Source of the DNA: Streptomyces sp. NBC_01775 | GTDB taxonomy: Bacteria; Actinomycetota; Actinomycetes; Streptomycetales; Streptomycetaceae | Direction of reading: 5' to 3' | Length of the DNA: 64,000 bases | NCBI RefSeq assembly: GCF_035917675.1 | Contig: NZ_CP109104.1 | Coordinates: 6,634,001 to 6,698,000, forward strand | In this document: positions 41,272-48,764 of the stretch, one piece after another | How positions within the stretch are numbered: the stretch's first letter is position 1 | Layout: each line of letters starts with the position of its first letter | Made by a program: the position numbers and the translations under genes | Notes under the pieces: model-generated | The model's database searches: none | What the model was told of the DNA's origin: nothing | Seen by the model: only the letters and a program-made list of their open reading frames with translations

Positions 41272-42425
41272 GGAGTGCGGCCTCCCTGGACGGCGCCGCC
41301 GCACGCCGCCGCTTCCAGGAGAAGGCCGGGCTCGATGGCGATCACCTGGCGGCACTCACCGACGAGACCGACGCGCTGCCCGGCAGCGGCTGGTGCGCGG
41401 GCGCCGTCGTGCTGGCCGGGCGCGGCCCCTTCGTCGCGGTGGAGCACGCCACCGGCTGGGCGCTGCGCTACGCCTCCTACGACCCCGACACCGGGCGCGG
41501 CGTCGAGCTGCCGGCGAGCGAGTGGCTGCCCATGCGCACCGACACCGTCTTCGACGTGGCCTCCCTCACCAAGCTGTTCACCGCCATCGCCGCGGTGCAG
41601 CAGGCCGAACGCGGCACTCTCGACCTGGACGCGCCAGCCGTCATCTACGCCGACCCGCGCGTCGGGCTGGTGACCGACCACGGCATCACCGTGCGCCACC
41701 TGCTCACCCACACCTCGGGGCTGCGCGCCGAGCTGCCCTTCTACGAGCACAACACCGCAGAGCACACCGCGCTGCTGTGGTCCGAGAAACCGCTGACCGA
41801 GCCGGGCAGCGCCTACCTGTACTCCGACCTCAACCCGCTGCTGCTGGAGCGGGTGCTGTGGCGCGTGACCGGGCAGCCGCTGAACACCCTCGTCCGCGAG
41901 GGCATCACCAAGCCGCTGGGCATGGACCGCACCCGCTTCAACCCGCCGCGCGGCTGGCGGGCGCGCATCGCCGCGACCGAGGACCAGCGCAGACCCTGGG
42001 CCAAGCTCAACCGGGGCCTGGTCCACGGGCGCGTCCACGACGAGAACGCCTACGCCATGGCCGGGGTCGCCGGGCACGCCGGGCTCTTCTCCACGGCCCG
42101 GGACCTGGCCGTACTGTGCCGCACCCTGCTCTCGGGCGGCGCCTACGGGCCCGCGCGCATCCTGGCGCCCTCGTCCGTGACGATGCTGCTCGCCCCGCCG
42201 GGACTGGGCTTCCAGACCGGCGCCGGGTGGTTCATGGGAGAGCTGGCGGGCCCGGCGGGGCGGGCCGCCGGGCACACCGGCTTCACCGGCACCAGCCTGG
42301 TGCTCGACCCGGTGACCGATACCTTCCTCATGCTGCTCGCCAACACCGTCCACCCCGTGCGGCACCCTGCCGGGAGCGTCCCCCGCGCGATGGCGGCGAC
42401 CCGTTTGTCGCGCGCGGTGTTGTGA
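41253..42425 (+). CDS. Serine hydrolase, beta-lactamase class C/esterase family
   Basis: A 390-residue serine hydrolase. Active-site motifs are SLTK (VFDVASLTKLFTAIAAVQQ, about residue 105), YSDLNPLLLE (YxN-like, here YSD) and GHTGFTGT (K/HTG triad). The family covers class C beta-lactamases, D-aminopeptidases and esterases; the HTG box and lack of a signal peptide favour an esterase or cytosolic hydrolase. It begins inside the end of the MFS gene (19-bp overlap), so it is translationally coupled, suggesting a detoxification pair. Confidence 0.88.
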   Translation: MARTRLRSAASLDGAAARRRFQEKAGLDGDHLAALTDETDALPGSGWCAGAVVLAGRGPFVAVEHATGWALRYASYDPDTGRGVELPASEWLPMRTDTVFDVASLTKLFTAIAAVQQAERGTLDLDAPAVIYADPRVGLVTDHGITVRHLLTHTSGLRAELPFYEHNTAEHTALLWSEKPLTEPGSAYLYSDLNPLLLERVLWRVTGQPLNTLVREGITKPLGMDRTRFNPPRGWRARIAATEDQRRPWAKLNRGLVHGRVHDENAYAMAGVAGHAGLFSTARDLAVLCRTLLSGGAYGPARILAPSSVTMLLAPPGLGFQTGAGWFMGELAGPAGRAAGHTGFTGTSLVLDPVTDTFLMLLANTVHPVRHPAGSVPRAMAATRLSRAVL

Positions 42426-42565
42426 GCGGCCGTTGTGGTGAGCAGTCGTGCACGACGCGGTGGCCCGGCTCGGTGCTCCGAGAAGGGGACCGGGACCGGT
42501 CCCGTGCAGGGTGGGTAGGCTGCCGATCGTGGTAGCGCGGTCAATTCGCACCAAAAGGAGAGGCT

Positions 42566-43237
42566 ATGCGCGGGCGAGCATTCTTGGTATTTCTGTCCCT
42601 GATATTGCTCACCGCCTGCTCCGGCGACCCGCAGCGCAATCCTCATGCCGCGACCTCTTCATCTGCAAAGCCGAAAGAGTCCAAAGGGCCAACCCGCAAG
42701 CAGCCAGTGATAACACCTCACGACAAAGCTTGCCGAGGCGGCGTGCCCTTTTATGCCGCGAGCCCCCCGTACGACGGCGCGGGCACGCACAAGATGATCG
42801 GTTTCGCGCTCTACGACACTGATGATCCGGAGGTCAGCGGGCCGGCGTACCCTCCGGGCCTCCCGTCGTCCTGGGCCTCCTCCACACACGACGAGTACGG
42901 CACCAAGCCTCGGGTGTTCGAGACCGCACCCATGGAGGCCGACTTCAAACAGGCACAACTGGCTGTCTGCATGTCCTGGCCGCGCCTGACAGGAAAGTCA
43001 GCCGTCGGAGAGTGCGGCCCCTATGAAGGCGTGACCAGGAAAGTGTTCCCGGCCGACTATACATTCCGAGTGTTCGAGGCCAGAACCGGCCGGCTCATAA
43101 AGTCCTTCACCCTCAGTGGGGCCGACGACGGCTGCCCGGCGCAAATCATCCTGGGCGACAGGAAGAAGATGCCCCAGGTCGTGGACGACGAAGCTCTCGC
43201 CGCTGAACTTCGCCCCCTTGTGAAAAGAGATTTCTGA
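42566..43237 (+). CDS. Lipoprotein of unknown function
   Basis: A 223-residue lipoprotein with signal peptide and lipobox LLTAC at Cys18, followed by a Ser/Thr/Lys/Pro-rich spacer. The mature domain has five Cys (AVCMSW, GECGPYEG, DDGCPAQ among them), which could form disulfides, and ends in a helix (DDEALAAELRPLVKRDF). AGGAG lies 7 nt upstream of ATG 42566. Base composition is visibly less GC-rich than the neighbours (more A/T in third positions), consistent with horizontal acquisition. Family not recognised. Confidence 0.72.
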   Translation: MRGRAFLVFLSLILLTACSGDPQRNPHAATSSSAKPKESKGPTRKQPVITPHDKACRGGVPFYAASPPYDGAGTHKMIGFALYDTDDPEVSGPAYPPGLPSSWASSTHDEYGTKPRVFETAPMEADFKQAQLAVCMSWPRLTGKSAVGECGPYEGVTRKVFPADYTFRVFEARTGRLIKSFTLSGADDGCPAQIILGDRKKMPQVVDDEALAAELRPLVKRDF

Positions 43238-43616
43238 ACACCTACGGGCGGGCTGGGCGGAATCCGGGCGAGGTTCCTGCCCGGCTGGTCCTGGTGGGAA
43301 GAAGGCCGAGGCCGCCCTGCTGCGGACCCGTTCCGCCTGCGATGTCATGGCCTGGCGCGAGGCAGTCACCCGGAGCTTCCTGCGGTCCGCCCTGCGCGCT
43401 TCCCTCGCTGCCTCCGGCTCCAGCCTCATCCTCGCCCTCCCTCTCGTACGGGCCGATCCCTCTCGTGCGGGCCGATCGTCCGGCCGTCACTGCCCTGGCC
43501 GTCCTCAACGTCAGCTGTTCCCCCGTCGTCGCAGGTCATGGCCGTACGGCGGCGGGATGGCACGGACGGGGGACGAGGTGGGGAACGGGGCGGCGCGTGT
43601 GGGTGGGGAGGCTTTC
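43238..43616. other. Gene-free interval of about 380 bp
   Basis: It contains a near-tandem CTCTCGT(A/G)CGGGCCGATC duplication (43440-43478) and a TAAACT -10 element at its right end (43617-43622). Open frames over it lack RBS and recognisable content. The C-rich part near 43240-43310 could form weak hairpins that terminate the lipoprotein gene. Confidence 0.5.
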
Positions 43617-43628
43617 TAAACTGTCATG

Positions 43629-44633
43629 GTGATCGAGCAAGAACTGCGCGGCGCCCTCGCCGCACTCGTCGAGGGCCTGCCCGCACGGCAGGCGGCAGCC
43701 GCCGTCGAGCGGCTGATCGCCAGCTACCGGGGCCGCACCCCCACCGAGGCCCCCGTGCTGCGGCACCGCGCCGACGTCGCGGCGTACGCCGCCTACCGCA
43801 TGCCCGCCACCTTCGCCGCCGCGTCCGCCGCGCTGCGCGAGCTGGCCGACCGGATCCCCGACTGGACGCCGGGCAGTCACCTGGACGTCGGCGGCGGCAC
43901 CGGCGCTGCCACCTGGGCGGCGGCCGAGGTGTGGCAGGCGCCGCGCACCACGCTCGTGCTCGACTGGGCCGAGCCCGCGCTCGACCTCGGGCGCGAGCTG
44001 GCAGCCCGCGCGCCGGCCGGACCGCTGCCCGAGGCGGAGTGGCGCCGCGGCTCGCTGCGCGGCGGCGCGGCCGAGCTGGCCCCCGCCGACCTGGTGACCG
44101 TCTCGTACGTGCTGGGCGAGCTGGCCGAGGACGACCGGCGCGCGGCTGTGGACGCCGCGGTGCGCGCGGCGCGGCACGCGGTCGTCCTCGTCGAGCCGGG
44201 GACGCCGGACGGATACGCGCGCGTCATCGAGGCCCGTAGCGCCCTGATCGCCGCCGGGCTGCGGGTCCTCGCGCCGTGCCCCCACGACGCGGCCTGCCCG
44301 ATAGTTCCGGGCGAGGACTGGTGCCACTTCTCCGTCCGGGTCAGCCGCTCCTCGCTGCACCGCCGCGTCAAGGGCGGCGAACTGCCCTACGAGGACGAGA
44401 AGTTCAGCTACGTAGCGGCGGTTCGCGACCCCGAGGGCACCCCGGCGCCCGCCCGGATCATCCGCAAACCCCAGCTCCGCAAGGGCCAGGTCCTCCTGGA
44501 ACTGTGCGAGGAGAAGGGCTCCCTCACCCGCCGCACCGTCACCAAACGCGAGGGCCCCCTCTACCGCGAGGCCCGCAAGACCGCCTGGGGCGACCCCTGG
44601 CCCATGGAATCCGGGGATGCCGAAGCAGAGTGA
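43629..44633 (+). CDS. Rsm22/METTL17-like SAM-dependent methyltransferase
   Basis: A 334-residue methyltransferase of the Rsm22 family (mitochondrial small-subunit rRNA factor relatives). The SAM site is LDVGGGTGAATWAAAE. A Cys cluster CPHDAACPIVPGEDWCHFSVRV and a C-terminal cysteine (LELCEEKGSL) fit the 4Fe-4S site described for Rsm22/METTL17. A TAAACT -10 box at 43617-43622 lies 6 nt before GTG 43629, favouring this leaderless start over ATG 43626, which is 3 nt from the box. Likely a ribosome-associated role; catalytic activity is uncertain. Confidence 0.85.
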   Translation: MIEQELRGALAALVEGLPARQAAAAVERLIASYRGRTPTEAPVLRHRADVAAYAAYRMPATFAAASAALRELADRIPDWTPGSHLDVGGGTGAATWAAAEVWQAPRTTLVLDWAEPALDLGRELAARAPAGPLPEAEWRRGSLRGGAAELAPADLVTVSYVLGELAEDDRRAAVDAAVRAARHAVVLVEPGTPDGYARVIEARSALIAAGLRVLAPCPHDAACPIVPGEDWCHFSVRVSRSSLHRRVKGGELPYEDEKFSYVAAVRDPEGTPAPARIIRKPQLRKGQVLLELCEEKGSLTRRTVTKREGPLYREARKTAWGDPWPMESGDAEAE

Positions 44634-44708
44634 GAGTCCCGCAGGACCCGCCGCCCCACACGAGCGGGCCGCGGGTCCGGCGGACCGTCCGCGGCCCTCG
44701 GCCGACTG

Positions 44709-45515
44709 TCAGGCGCGCAGTTCAGCCGTCACGCACTTGACGCTGCCGCCGCCCTTGAGGAGTTCGGTCAGGTCGGTGGGGATCGGGTCGTAGCCGCGGG
44801 CGCGCAGGGGGGCGAGGAGCCCGGCGGCGGCCTGCGGGAGCAGGACGTGGTGGCCGTCGCTGACGGCGTTGAGGCCCAGCGCCGCCGCGTCCGGCTCTTC
44901 CGCCAGCAGCGCCCCGGGGAACAGCCGGGCGAGGACGGCCTGGCTGCCGGGGGAGAAGGCGGGCGGGTGGTACATGACGTCCTCCCGCTCGGGGTCGAGG
45001 ACGCACAGCGCCGTATCCAGGTGGTAGTAGCGCGGGTCGACCAGGTCGAGGCCGATGACGGGACGGCCGAAGAACTCCTGGGCCTCCCCGTGCGAGAGCG
45101 GGCTGCTGCGGAAGCCGCGCCCCGCCAGCAGCCACTTCGCGGTGACGGCGAAGTCGCCCTCGCCTTCGTTGATGTGCGCGGGCTCGGTGACCTCGCCGAA
45201 CCCGTGTGCGCGGTACCACGCGCGGTGCGCCGCCGCCTCGTCGGCGCGCTCGGGATGCGCGAACCGGGCGCCCAGGACCCGGCCCTGGACGACGGTGGCG
45301 CCGTTGGCGGCGTAGACCATGTCGGGCAGCCCCTGGACGGGGTCGAGGAGCTCGACGGTGTGCCCGAGTGCGCGGTAGCGGTCGCGCAGGTCCTCCCACT
45401 GCGCGAGCGCGAGCGGCAGATCCACCGGCTTGCCGGGATCCATCCACGGGTTGATGGAGTAGGTGACGCGGAAGTGAGCCGGGGGGCACATCAGATAGCG
45501 ACGGGCTGCGTACAA
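44709..45515 (-). CDS. ddaH: Dimethylarginine dimethylaminohydrolase (amidinotransferase fold)
   Basis: A 268-residue enzyme hydrolysing N-omega-methylated arginines to citrulline and methylamines. Signatures are YLMCPPAHF, NPWMDP, LPDMVYAANGATV, EGEGDFAV, the catalytic His in LDLVDPRYYHLDTALCVLD and the catalytic Cys in GGGSVKCVTAELR. A TTG at 45515 is inferred as start: GAGGAG (45522-45527) is correctly spaced, and no ATG or GTG fits the family N terminus RYLMCPP. The leader contains a 14-bp hairpin that sequesters this SD and a nine-codon ORF ending on it, suggesting attenuation or coupled translation. Confidence 0.88.
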   Translation of the reverse strand: MYAARRYLMCPPAHFRVTYSINPWMDPGKPVDLPLALAQWEDLRDRYRALGHTVELLDPVQGLPDMVYAANGATVVQGRVLGARFAHPERADEAAAHRAWYRAHGFGEVTEPAHINEGEGDFAVTAKWLLAGRGFRSSPLSHGEAQEFFGRPVIGLDLVDPRYYHLDTALCVLDPEREDVMYHPPAFSPGSQAVLARLFPGALLAEEPDAAALGLNAVSDGHHVLLPQAAAGLLAPLRARGYDPIPTDLTELLKGGGSVKCVTAELRA

Positions 45516-45517
45516 CG

Positions 45518-45575
45518 AAGGCTCCTCACGGGGTCGGTGCGCCTGGTGCGCCCATGGTCCTCCGTGAGGAGCCTT
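45518..45575 (-). promoter_or_regulatory. SD-sequestering hairpin upstream of ddaH
   Basis: On the minus strand AAGGCTCCTCACGG (45562-45575) and CCGTGAGGAGCCTT (45518-45531) are perfectly complementary over 14 bp with a 30-nt loop. The 3' arm contains the ddaH SD (GAGGAG), so folding would block initiation. Read rightward, the same stem is followed by TTTT (45574-45577) and could be a terminator, but no rightward gene precedes it. Confidence 0.6.
45526..45555 (-). CDS. Putative nine-residue leader peptide of ddaH
   Basis: ATG at 45555 follows GGAGGA with 2 nt between (short but usable) and encodes MGAPGAPTP; the stop TGA (45526-45528) overlaps the ddaH SD. It lies in the loop and 3' arm of the leader hairpin, so a ribosome on it would open the stem. 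Pro-rich APTP at the end may slow ribosomes. Existence is inferred only from arrangement. Confidence 0.4.
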   Translation of the reverse strand: MGAPGAPTP

Positions 45576-45615
45576 TTCGGGTGGATTGCGGTGACCTCCC
45601 CGATGGGAGGGCCGC

Positions 45616-45789
45616 TCACTCCCGGGACTCCCGCAGTTTGCGCAGGAGTTCGCGCTTCTGGGCGGCCGGATCGGCGGTGCCGCCGGGGCCGTAGCCGTTG
45701 TCCTGCTTGCCGCCGCGCAGTGCCTTGTGCGACTTCCGCGAGCGCGTGCCGCCCACGCCCAGCGTGTTTCCGTCGCGTCCCTTGCCCAT
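45616..45789 (-). CDS. Small basic conserved protein (DUF6243-like)
   Basis: A 57-residue Gly/Lys/Arg-rich protein: MGKGRDGNTLGVGGTRSRKS at the N terminus, then KALRGGK and a C-terminal helix DPAAQKRELLRKLRESRE. The layout resembles the small actinobacterial family I know as DUF6243; the function is unknown. ATG 45789 has GAGAGGAG about 8 nt upstream. It is divergent from the TetR gene and shares its two-operator intergenic region, so it may be TetR-controlled. Confidence 0.7.
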   Translation of the reverse strand: MGKGRDGNTLGVGGTRSRKSHKALRGGKQDNGYGPGGTADPAAQKRELLRKLRESRE

Positions 45790-45834
45790 GAGGGGCTCCT
45801 CTCCTCGTGCTCCCGGTCGCTGTGCGACGCGTAT

Positions 45835-45908
45835 CGAGACGATTCGTCTCGCTCGTCGTACGGCCAGCATGCGCGAGGTCTCCCGTCCTGTCAAGACGAT
45901 TCGTCTCG
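45835..45908. promoter_or_regulatory. Two TetR-type operators in the divergent intergenic region
   Basis: CGAGACGATTCGTCTCG (45835-45851) is a perfect 8-bp-arm palindrome around a central base. CAAGACGATTCGTCTCG (45892-45908) is the same element with one arm mismatch, 57 bp away. TAAGTT (45923-45928) is a -10 box 6 nt before the TetR ATG, so the second site overlaps the expected -35 position. This predicts autorepression and co-regulation of the small gene to the left. Confidence 0.7.
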
Positions 45909-45934
45909 TCTCTCTCTCCTGTTAAGTTCGTGTC

Positions 45935-46552
45935 ATGTCTTCCGCGTCCCAGGCCAAGCCCCCCAACGCCGCGCGCCGCAGCGCGCGCTCCCTCAAGGCG
46001 ATCCTCGACGCCAGCATGGAGCTGGTCGGCGAGGTCGGGTACAACCGGCTGACCATCGAGGCCATCGCCGCCCGCGCCGGGGTGGGCAAGCAGACGATCT
46101 ACCGCTGGTGGCCCTCCAAGGCCGCCGTGCTGCTCGACGCACTCACCGCGGTGGTCGACGACGACGCGTACGCCGCGGGCATCCCCGACACCGGAGACCT
46201 TGAGGCCGACCTGAAAGCGGTCCTGCGCGCCACCGTCGACGAGTTCACCGACGCCACCTTCGAGGCGCCCTACCGTGCGCTGGCCGTCGCCTCGGCCGCC
46301 GACGCCGAGCTGTCCGCGCAGTTCGTCGAGCGGCTCCAGGAGCCAGGGCTGGCGGTCTACGACGCACGGCTGCGGGCGGCCCGGCGGGCGGGCCAGGTCG
46401 ACCCCGACCTCGATCTGGACCTGGCCGTCGAGATGCTGCTCGGCCCCTTCCAGCAGCGCTGGCTCACCCGTTCGGGCCCGCTGACCTACGAATTCACCGA
46501 CCGGCTGGTCGAGATGTGCCTGCGCGCCTTCGTACCGCGAAGCACGCCCTGA
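45935..46552 (+). CDS. TetR/AcrR family transcriptional regulator
   Basis: A 205-residue repressor. The N-terminal HTH reads ILDASMELVGEVGYNRLTIEAIA then ARAGVGKQTIYRWWPSKAAVL (residues about 22-65), typical of TetR. The ligand-binding half (TVDEFTDATFEAPYRALAVA, LAVEMLLGPFQQRWL, FTDRLVEMCLRAFV) resembles TetR_C-type regulators of efflux or lipid genes. ATG 45935 fits a leaderless transcript from the TAAGTT box. Two copies of a GAGACGA palindrome upstream are its likely operators. The effector is unknown. Confidence 0.9.
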   Translation: MSSASQAKPPNAARRSARSLKAILDASMELVGEVGYNRLTIEAIAARAGVGKQTIYRWWPSKAAVLLDALTAVVDDDAYAAGIPDTGDLEADLKAVLRATVDEFTDATFEAPYRALAVASAADAELSAQFVERLQEPGLAVYDARLRAARRAGQVDPDLDLDLAVEMLLGPFQQRWLTRSGPLTYEFTDRLVEMCLRAFVPRSTP

Positions 46553-46621
46553 CCCCGGCGGCGCCTTTCGGCCTGCTCGCACCCCTCCCGGCCTGCTCGC
46601 ACCGCTCACCCCCCCCGCCGC

Positions 46622-47440
46622 TCACCCGTGCCGGTGGCTCGCCAGCCTGCCGGGTACGTCCGTGACGATGCCGTCGAAGCCCAGTCGCAGCACCCGGTCG
46701 CGGGCCGCGCGGGTGTTGACCGTGTGTGACCACACGTACCGGATGCTCGACCGAACGGCCTTGCGGGCGTGCCGGGCCGGGGTGCGGTGATCGACGCTCA
46801 GCATGGTGACGTACCGCTTCCAGCGCTCCGGATGGTCGCCTTTCATCTGACGGGCCGAGCGCCACACCGCCGTCAGCAGCCCGAGCCGGTGCGCTCTGGC
46901 GGCCACGCGCAGCTTGTTGGTCTCCAAGAACACCGAACGGGTCAGCTTCCGCTTGCGCAGCATCCGGTGCAACCGCGTCAGCCCCGCCGGATCCTTCAGC
47001 TCCAGCAACAGCACGGTGCGCCCGCCGAAGCGCTTCAGGATCTTCTTGACGGTCGGCGGACGCTCGGCCCGCCAGTGGCCCGGCAGCCCGCGCGGGGGCC
47101 GCAGCCGCACCCGGTTCCAGCCCGCGCGATCCAGCGCCGCGACCCGTCCGCGCCGGTTGGTGGTGCGGTTGAGGGTCGCGTCGTGCATGGCCACGAGCGT
47201 GCCGTCCCGCAGCCTCCGAATGTCCACGTCCAATACCGACGTCCGGCGCCGGGCATAGGTGGCGGCCAGCCCCTCCATGCTGTTCTCGGGGACTTCGAGG
47301 GCGCCGCCGCGGTGTGCCGTGTAGATGATCCGGGGGAGCCGGTCGAGCAGCGAGCCGTTCGTGAAGACGGCGTGCGCGGGGGGCGCGGGGAGGGCGAGGG
47401 CCAGAGCGATCAGCGGGACGAGAATCGTCTTTGTGACCAT
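46622..47440 (-). CDS. Secreted glycerophosphodiester phosphodiesterase family protein
   Basis: A 272-residue GDPD TIM-barrel protein with a signal peptide (TKTILVPLIALALALPAPPAHA). Catalytic motifs are YTAHRGGALEVPENSMEGLAA (HR and E..N), LDVDIRRLRDGTLVAMHDATLNRTTN with DVD and the MHD His, VLLLELKD, and a C-terminal LGFDGIVTDVPGRL. It should hydrolyse glycerophosphodiesters or lysophospholipids outside the membrane. TAGCTT 7 nt before ATG 47440 supports a leaderless start at that codon, over the TTG or GTG just upstream. Confidence 0.88.
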   Translation of the reverse strand: MVTKTILVPLIALALALPAPPAHAVFTNGSLLDRLPRIIYTAHRGGALEVPENSMEGLAATYARRRTSVLDVDIRRLRDGTLVAMHDATLNRTTNRRGRVAALDRAGWNRVRLRPPRGLPGHWRAERPPTVKKILKRFGGRTVLLLELKDPAGLTRLHRMLRKRKLTRSVFLETNKLRVAARAHRLGLLTAVWRSARQMKGDHPERWKRYVTMLSVDHRTPARHARKAVRSSIRYVWSHTVNTRAARDRVLRLGFDGIVTDVPGRLASHRHG

Positions 47441-47657
47441 GGCCACCAAGCTAGATGGCCATATGAGGATTTGCCGGGCAGAACGTCCGTACGAGTGGCA
47501 CGGTGGAGTGACCCGAAGGACCCCGCGTACCGGATCACGCGGGAAGGAGCGCAGGATAGAGCAGAGACATCCGTGATCCGTGGATTCCGGCCTCAGCGCG
47601 CCTCATAGCTGCGTACCCTCGGTATTCACGGTTCCCTGTCGCGGAGTGAGGCGGTAG

Positions 47658-48464
47658 ATGGAAAGCGAGAGCAGGATCGCCCAGTGGTTGCGCCGGAAGG
47701 CCGCGCGGCCTTCCACAGCCAAGGGCAAAGGGGCGCGCCGATGGGGCGCGCGCGGCGACCGGCCCGCCGCGCTCGCCGAGGCCGCGCGCGACCGCGAGTC
47801 CCTCCTGCTCACCGCGGCCGAGGCCGGGTTCCCGCTGGCCCCCGCGGCCCACCCGTCCGGATACGGCTGCTCCTGCGTCCGCATCGGCTGTCCCACCCCC
47901 GGCCGGCACCCCGTCTCCTTCGCCTGGCAGACCCAGGCCACCACCGACCGCGCCCAGATCGAGCGCTGGCTGCACACCGAGCCGCAGGCGAACTTCATCA
48001 CCGCCACCGGCCGCTCCCACGACGTGCTCGACGTCCCCACCGAGGCCGGATACGCCGCGCTGGCCCGCCTCGAAGAGCTGGAGAAGACCGCCGAGCCCGG
48101 CGAGCCGGCCCTCGGCCCGGTCGCGCTCGTGGGGGACGACCGGATGCTGTTCTTCACCGCGACGCGCGGCACCCCGGACGACGAGGACGAGTGGTGGCCC
48201 TGCGAGCTGGACTGCCACCCCGAGACGATGGACGAGCACCCCGGGCTGCGCTGGCACTGCCGGGGCAGCTACGTGCTGCTGCCGCCCGCCCGGCTGCCCG
48301 ACTACCCCGACGACGAAACCGGGGTGCGCTGGCTGCGTCCCCCCGAGCCCGGCGCGGTGCTGCCCGAGCCGCTGGTGCTCCTGGAGACGCTGACCGACGC
48401 CTGCGCGGAGTACGCCATCAGCGTCGAGGGCATGGAAGAGGTCGCGCCCTGGCCCGTGCGGTAG
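47658..48464 (+). CDS. Stand-alone bifunctional primase/polymerase N-terminal-like protein
   Basis: A 268-residue protein related to the prim-pol N-terminal domain of actinobacterial primases: SLLLTAAEAGFPLAPAAHPSG then CSCVRIGCPTPGRHPV (zinc-binding Cys/His), AQIERWLHTEPQANFITATG, and LPPARLPDYPDDETGVRWLRPP. The expected acidic hhDhD motif reads VLDVPTEAG, so the second acidic residue is missing and catalysis is doubtful. No helicase domain is attached. SD GGAGTGAGG precedes ATG 47658. The family occurs widely in Streptomyces chromosomes; role unknown. Confidence 0.8.
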   Translation: MESESRIAQWLRRKAARPSTAKGKGARRWGARGDRPAALAEAARDRESLLLTAAEAGFPLAPAAHPSGYGCSCVRIGCPTPGRHPVSFAWQTQATTDRAQIERWLHTEPQANFITATGRSHDVLDVPTEAGYAALARLEELEKTAEPGEPALGPVALVGDDRMLFFTATRGTPDDEDEWWPCELDCHPETMDEHPGLRWHCRGSYVLLPPARLPDYPDDETGVRWLRPPEPGAVLPEPLVLLETLTDACAEYAISVEGMEEVAPWPVR

Positions 48465-48551
48465 CGCTGCGCTGGCTTGGGCGCTCTATGTGCTGAGGCC
48501 CGCACTTGGCTGTCCCCCTTGCTGCGTTCCGGCATGCTGCCGGGCCCGCTT

Positions 48552-48708
48552 GAGCTGTGCCTGGTACCGCCGGTCCTCGTGCGGGGGTGCGCCTCCTCCC
48601 CCAGCCGTCGGCCGGGAGGTGCCCCCAGCGGCGGGAAAGAGATCCACTGTCGTGGCGGGAAGCCTGAACTGCGCTTGGCACCGCCGGGCTCCTTGTGGGG
48701 GTGCGCCT
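48552..48708. repeat. 43-bp direct repeat flanking a 30-nt interspersed element
   Basis: 48552-48594 and 48666-48708 are diverged copies (TGGTACCGCC/TGGCACCGCC, TGCGGGGGTGCG/TTGTGGGGGTGCG parts) of a 43-bp block. The first is followed by the 30-nt element at 48598-48627. GTCGTGGCGGGAA, GTCGCGGCGGGGAA and GTCGCGGCGGGAAAG are also repeated nearby (48650-48750). The whole 48465-48764 interval is gene-free repeat material. Confidence 0.75.
48598..48627. repeat. 30-nt interspersed palindromic element, copy 1
   Basis: Starts CCCCCAGCC, has GTC in the variable part, then CGGCCGGGAGGTGCCCCCA. It is one of three copies in this window (also 52886-52915 and 54386-54415) that differ only at positions 10-11. 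The ends CCCCCA...and GGTGCCCCC give partial hairpin potential. Confidence 0.85.
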
Positions 48709-48764
48709 GTGTCGCGGCGGGGAAGACATCCGCCGTCGCGGCGGGAAAGAGGCGGGTGCCGACC

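Noticed and set aside
43347-43619. Small rightward ORF MAWREAVTRSFLRSALRASL
   Set aside because: Arg/Ser/Ala-rich with no SD; it overlaps a direct repeat and a promoter element for the Rsm22-like gene.
45518-45577. Hairpin plus TTTT as a rightward intrinsic terminator only
   Set aside because: No rightward gene precedes it and the 3' arm holds the leftward ddaH SD. Kept as an alternative, not the primary call.
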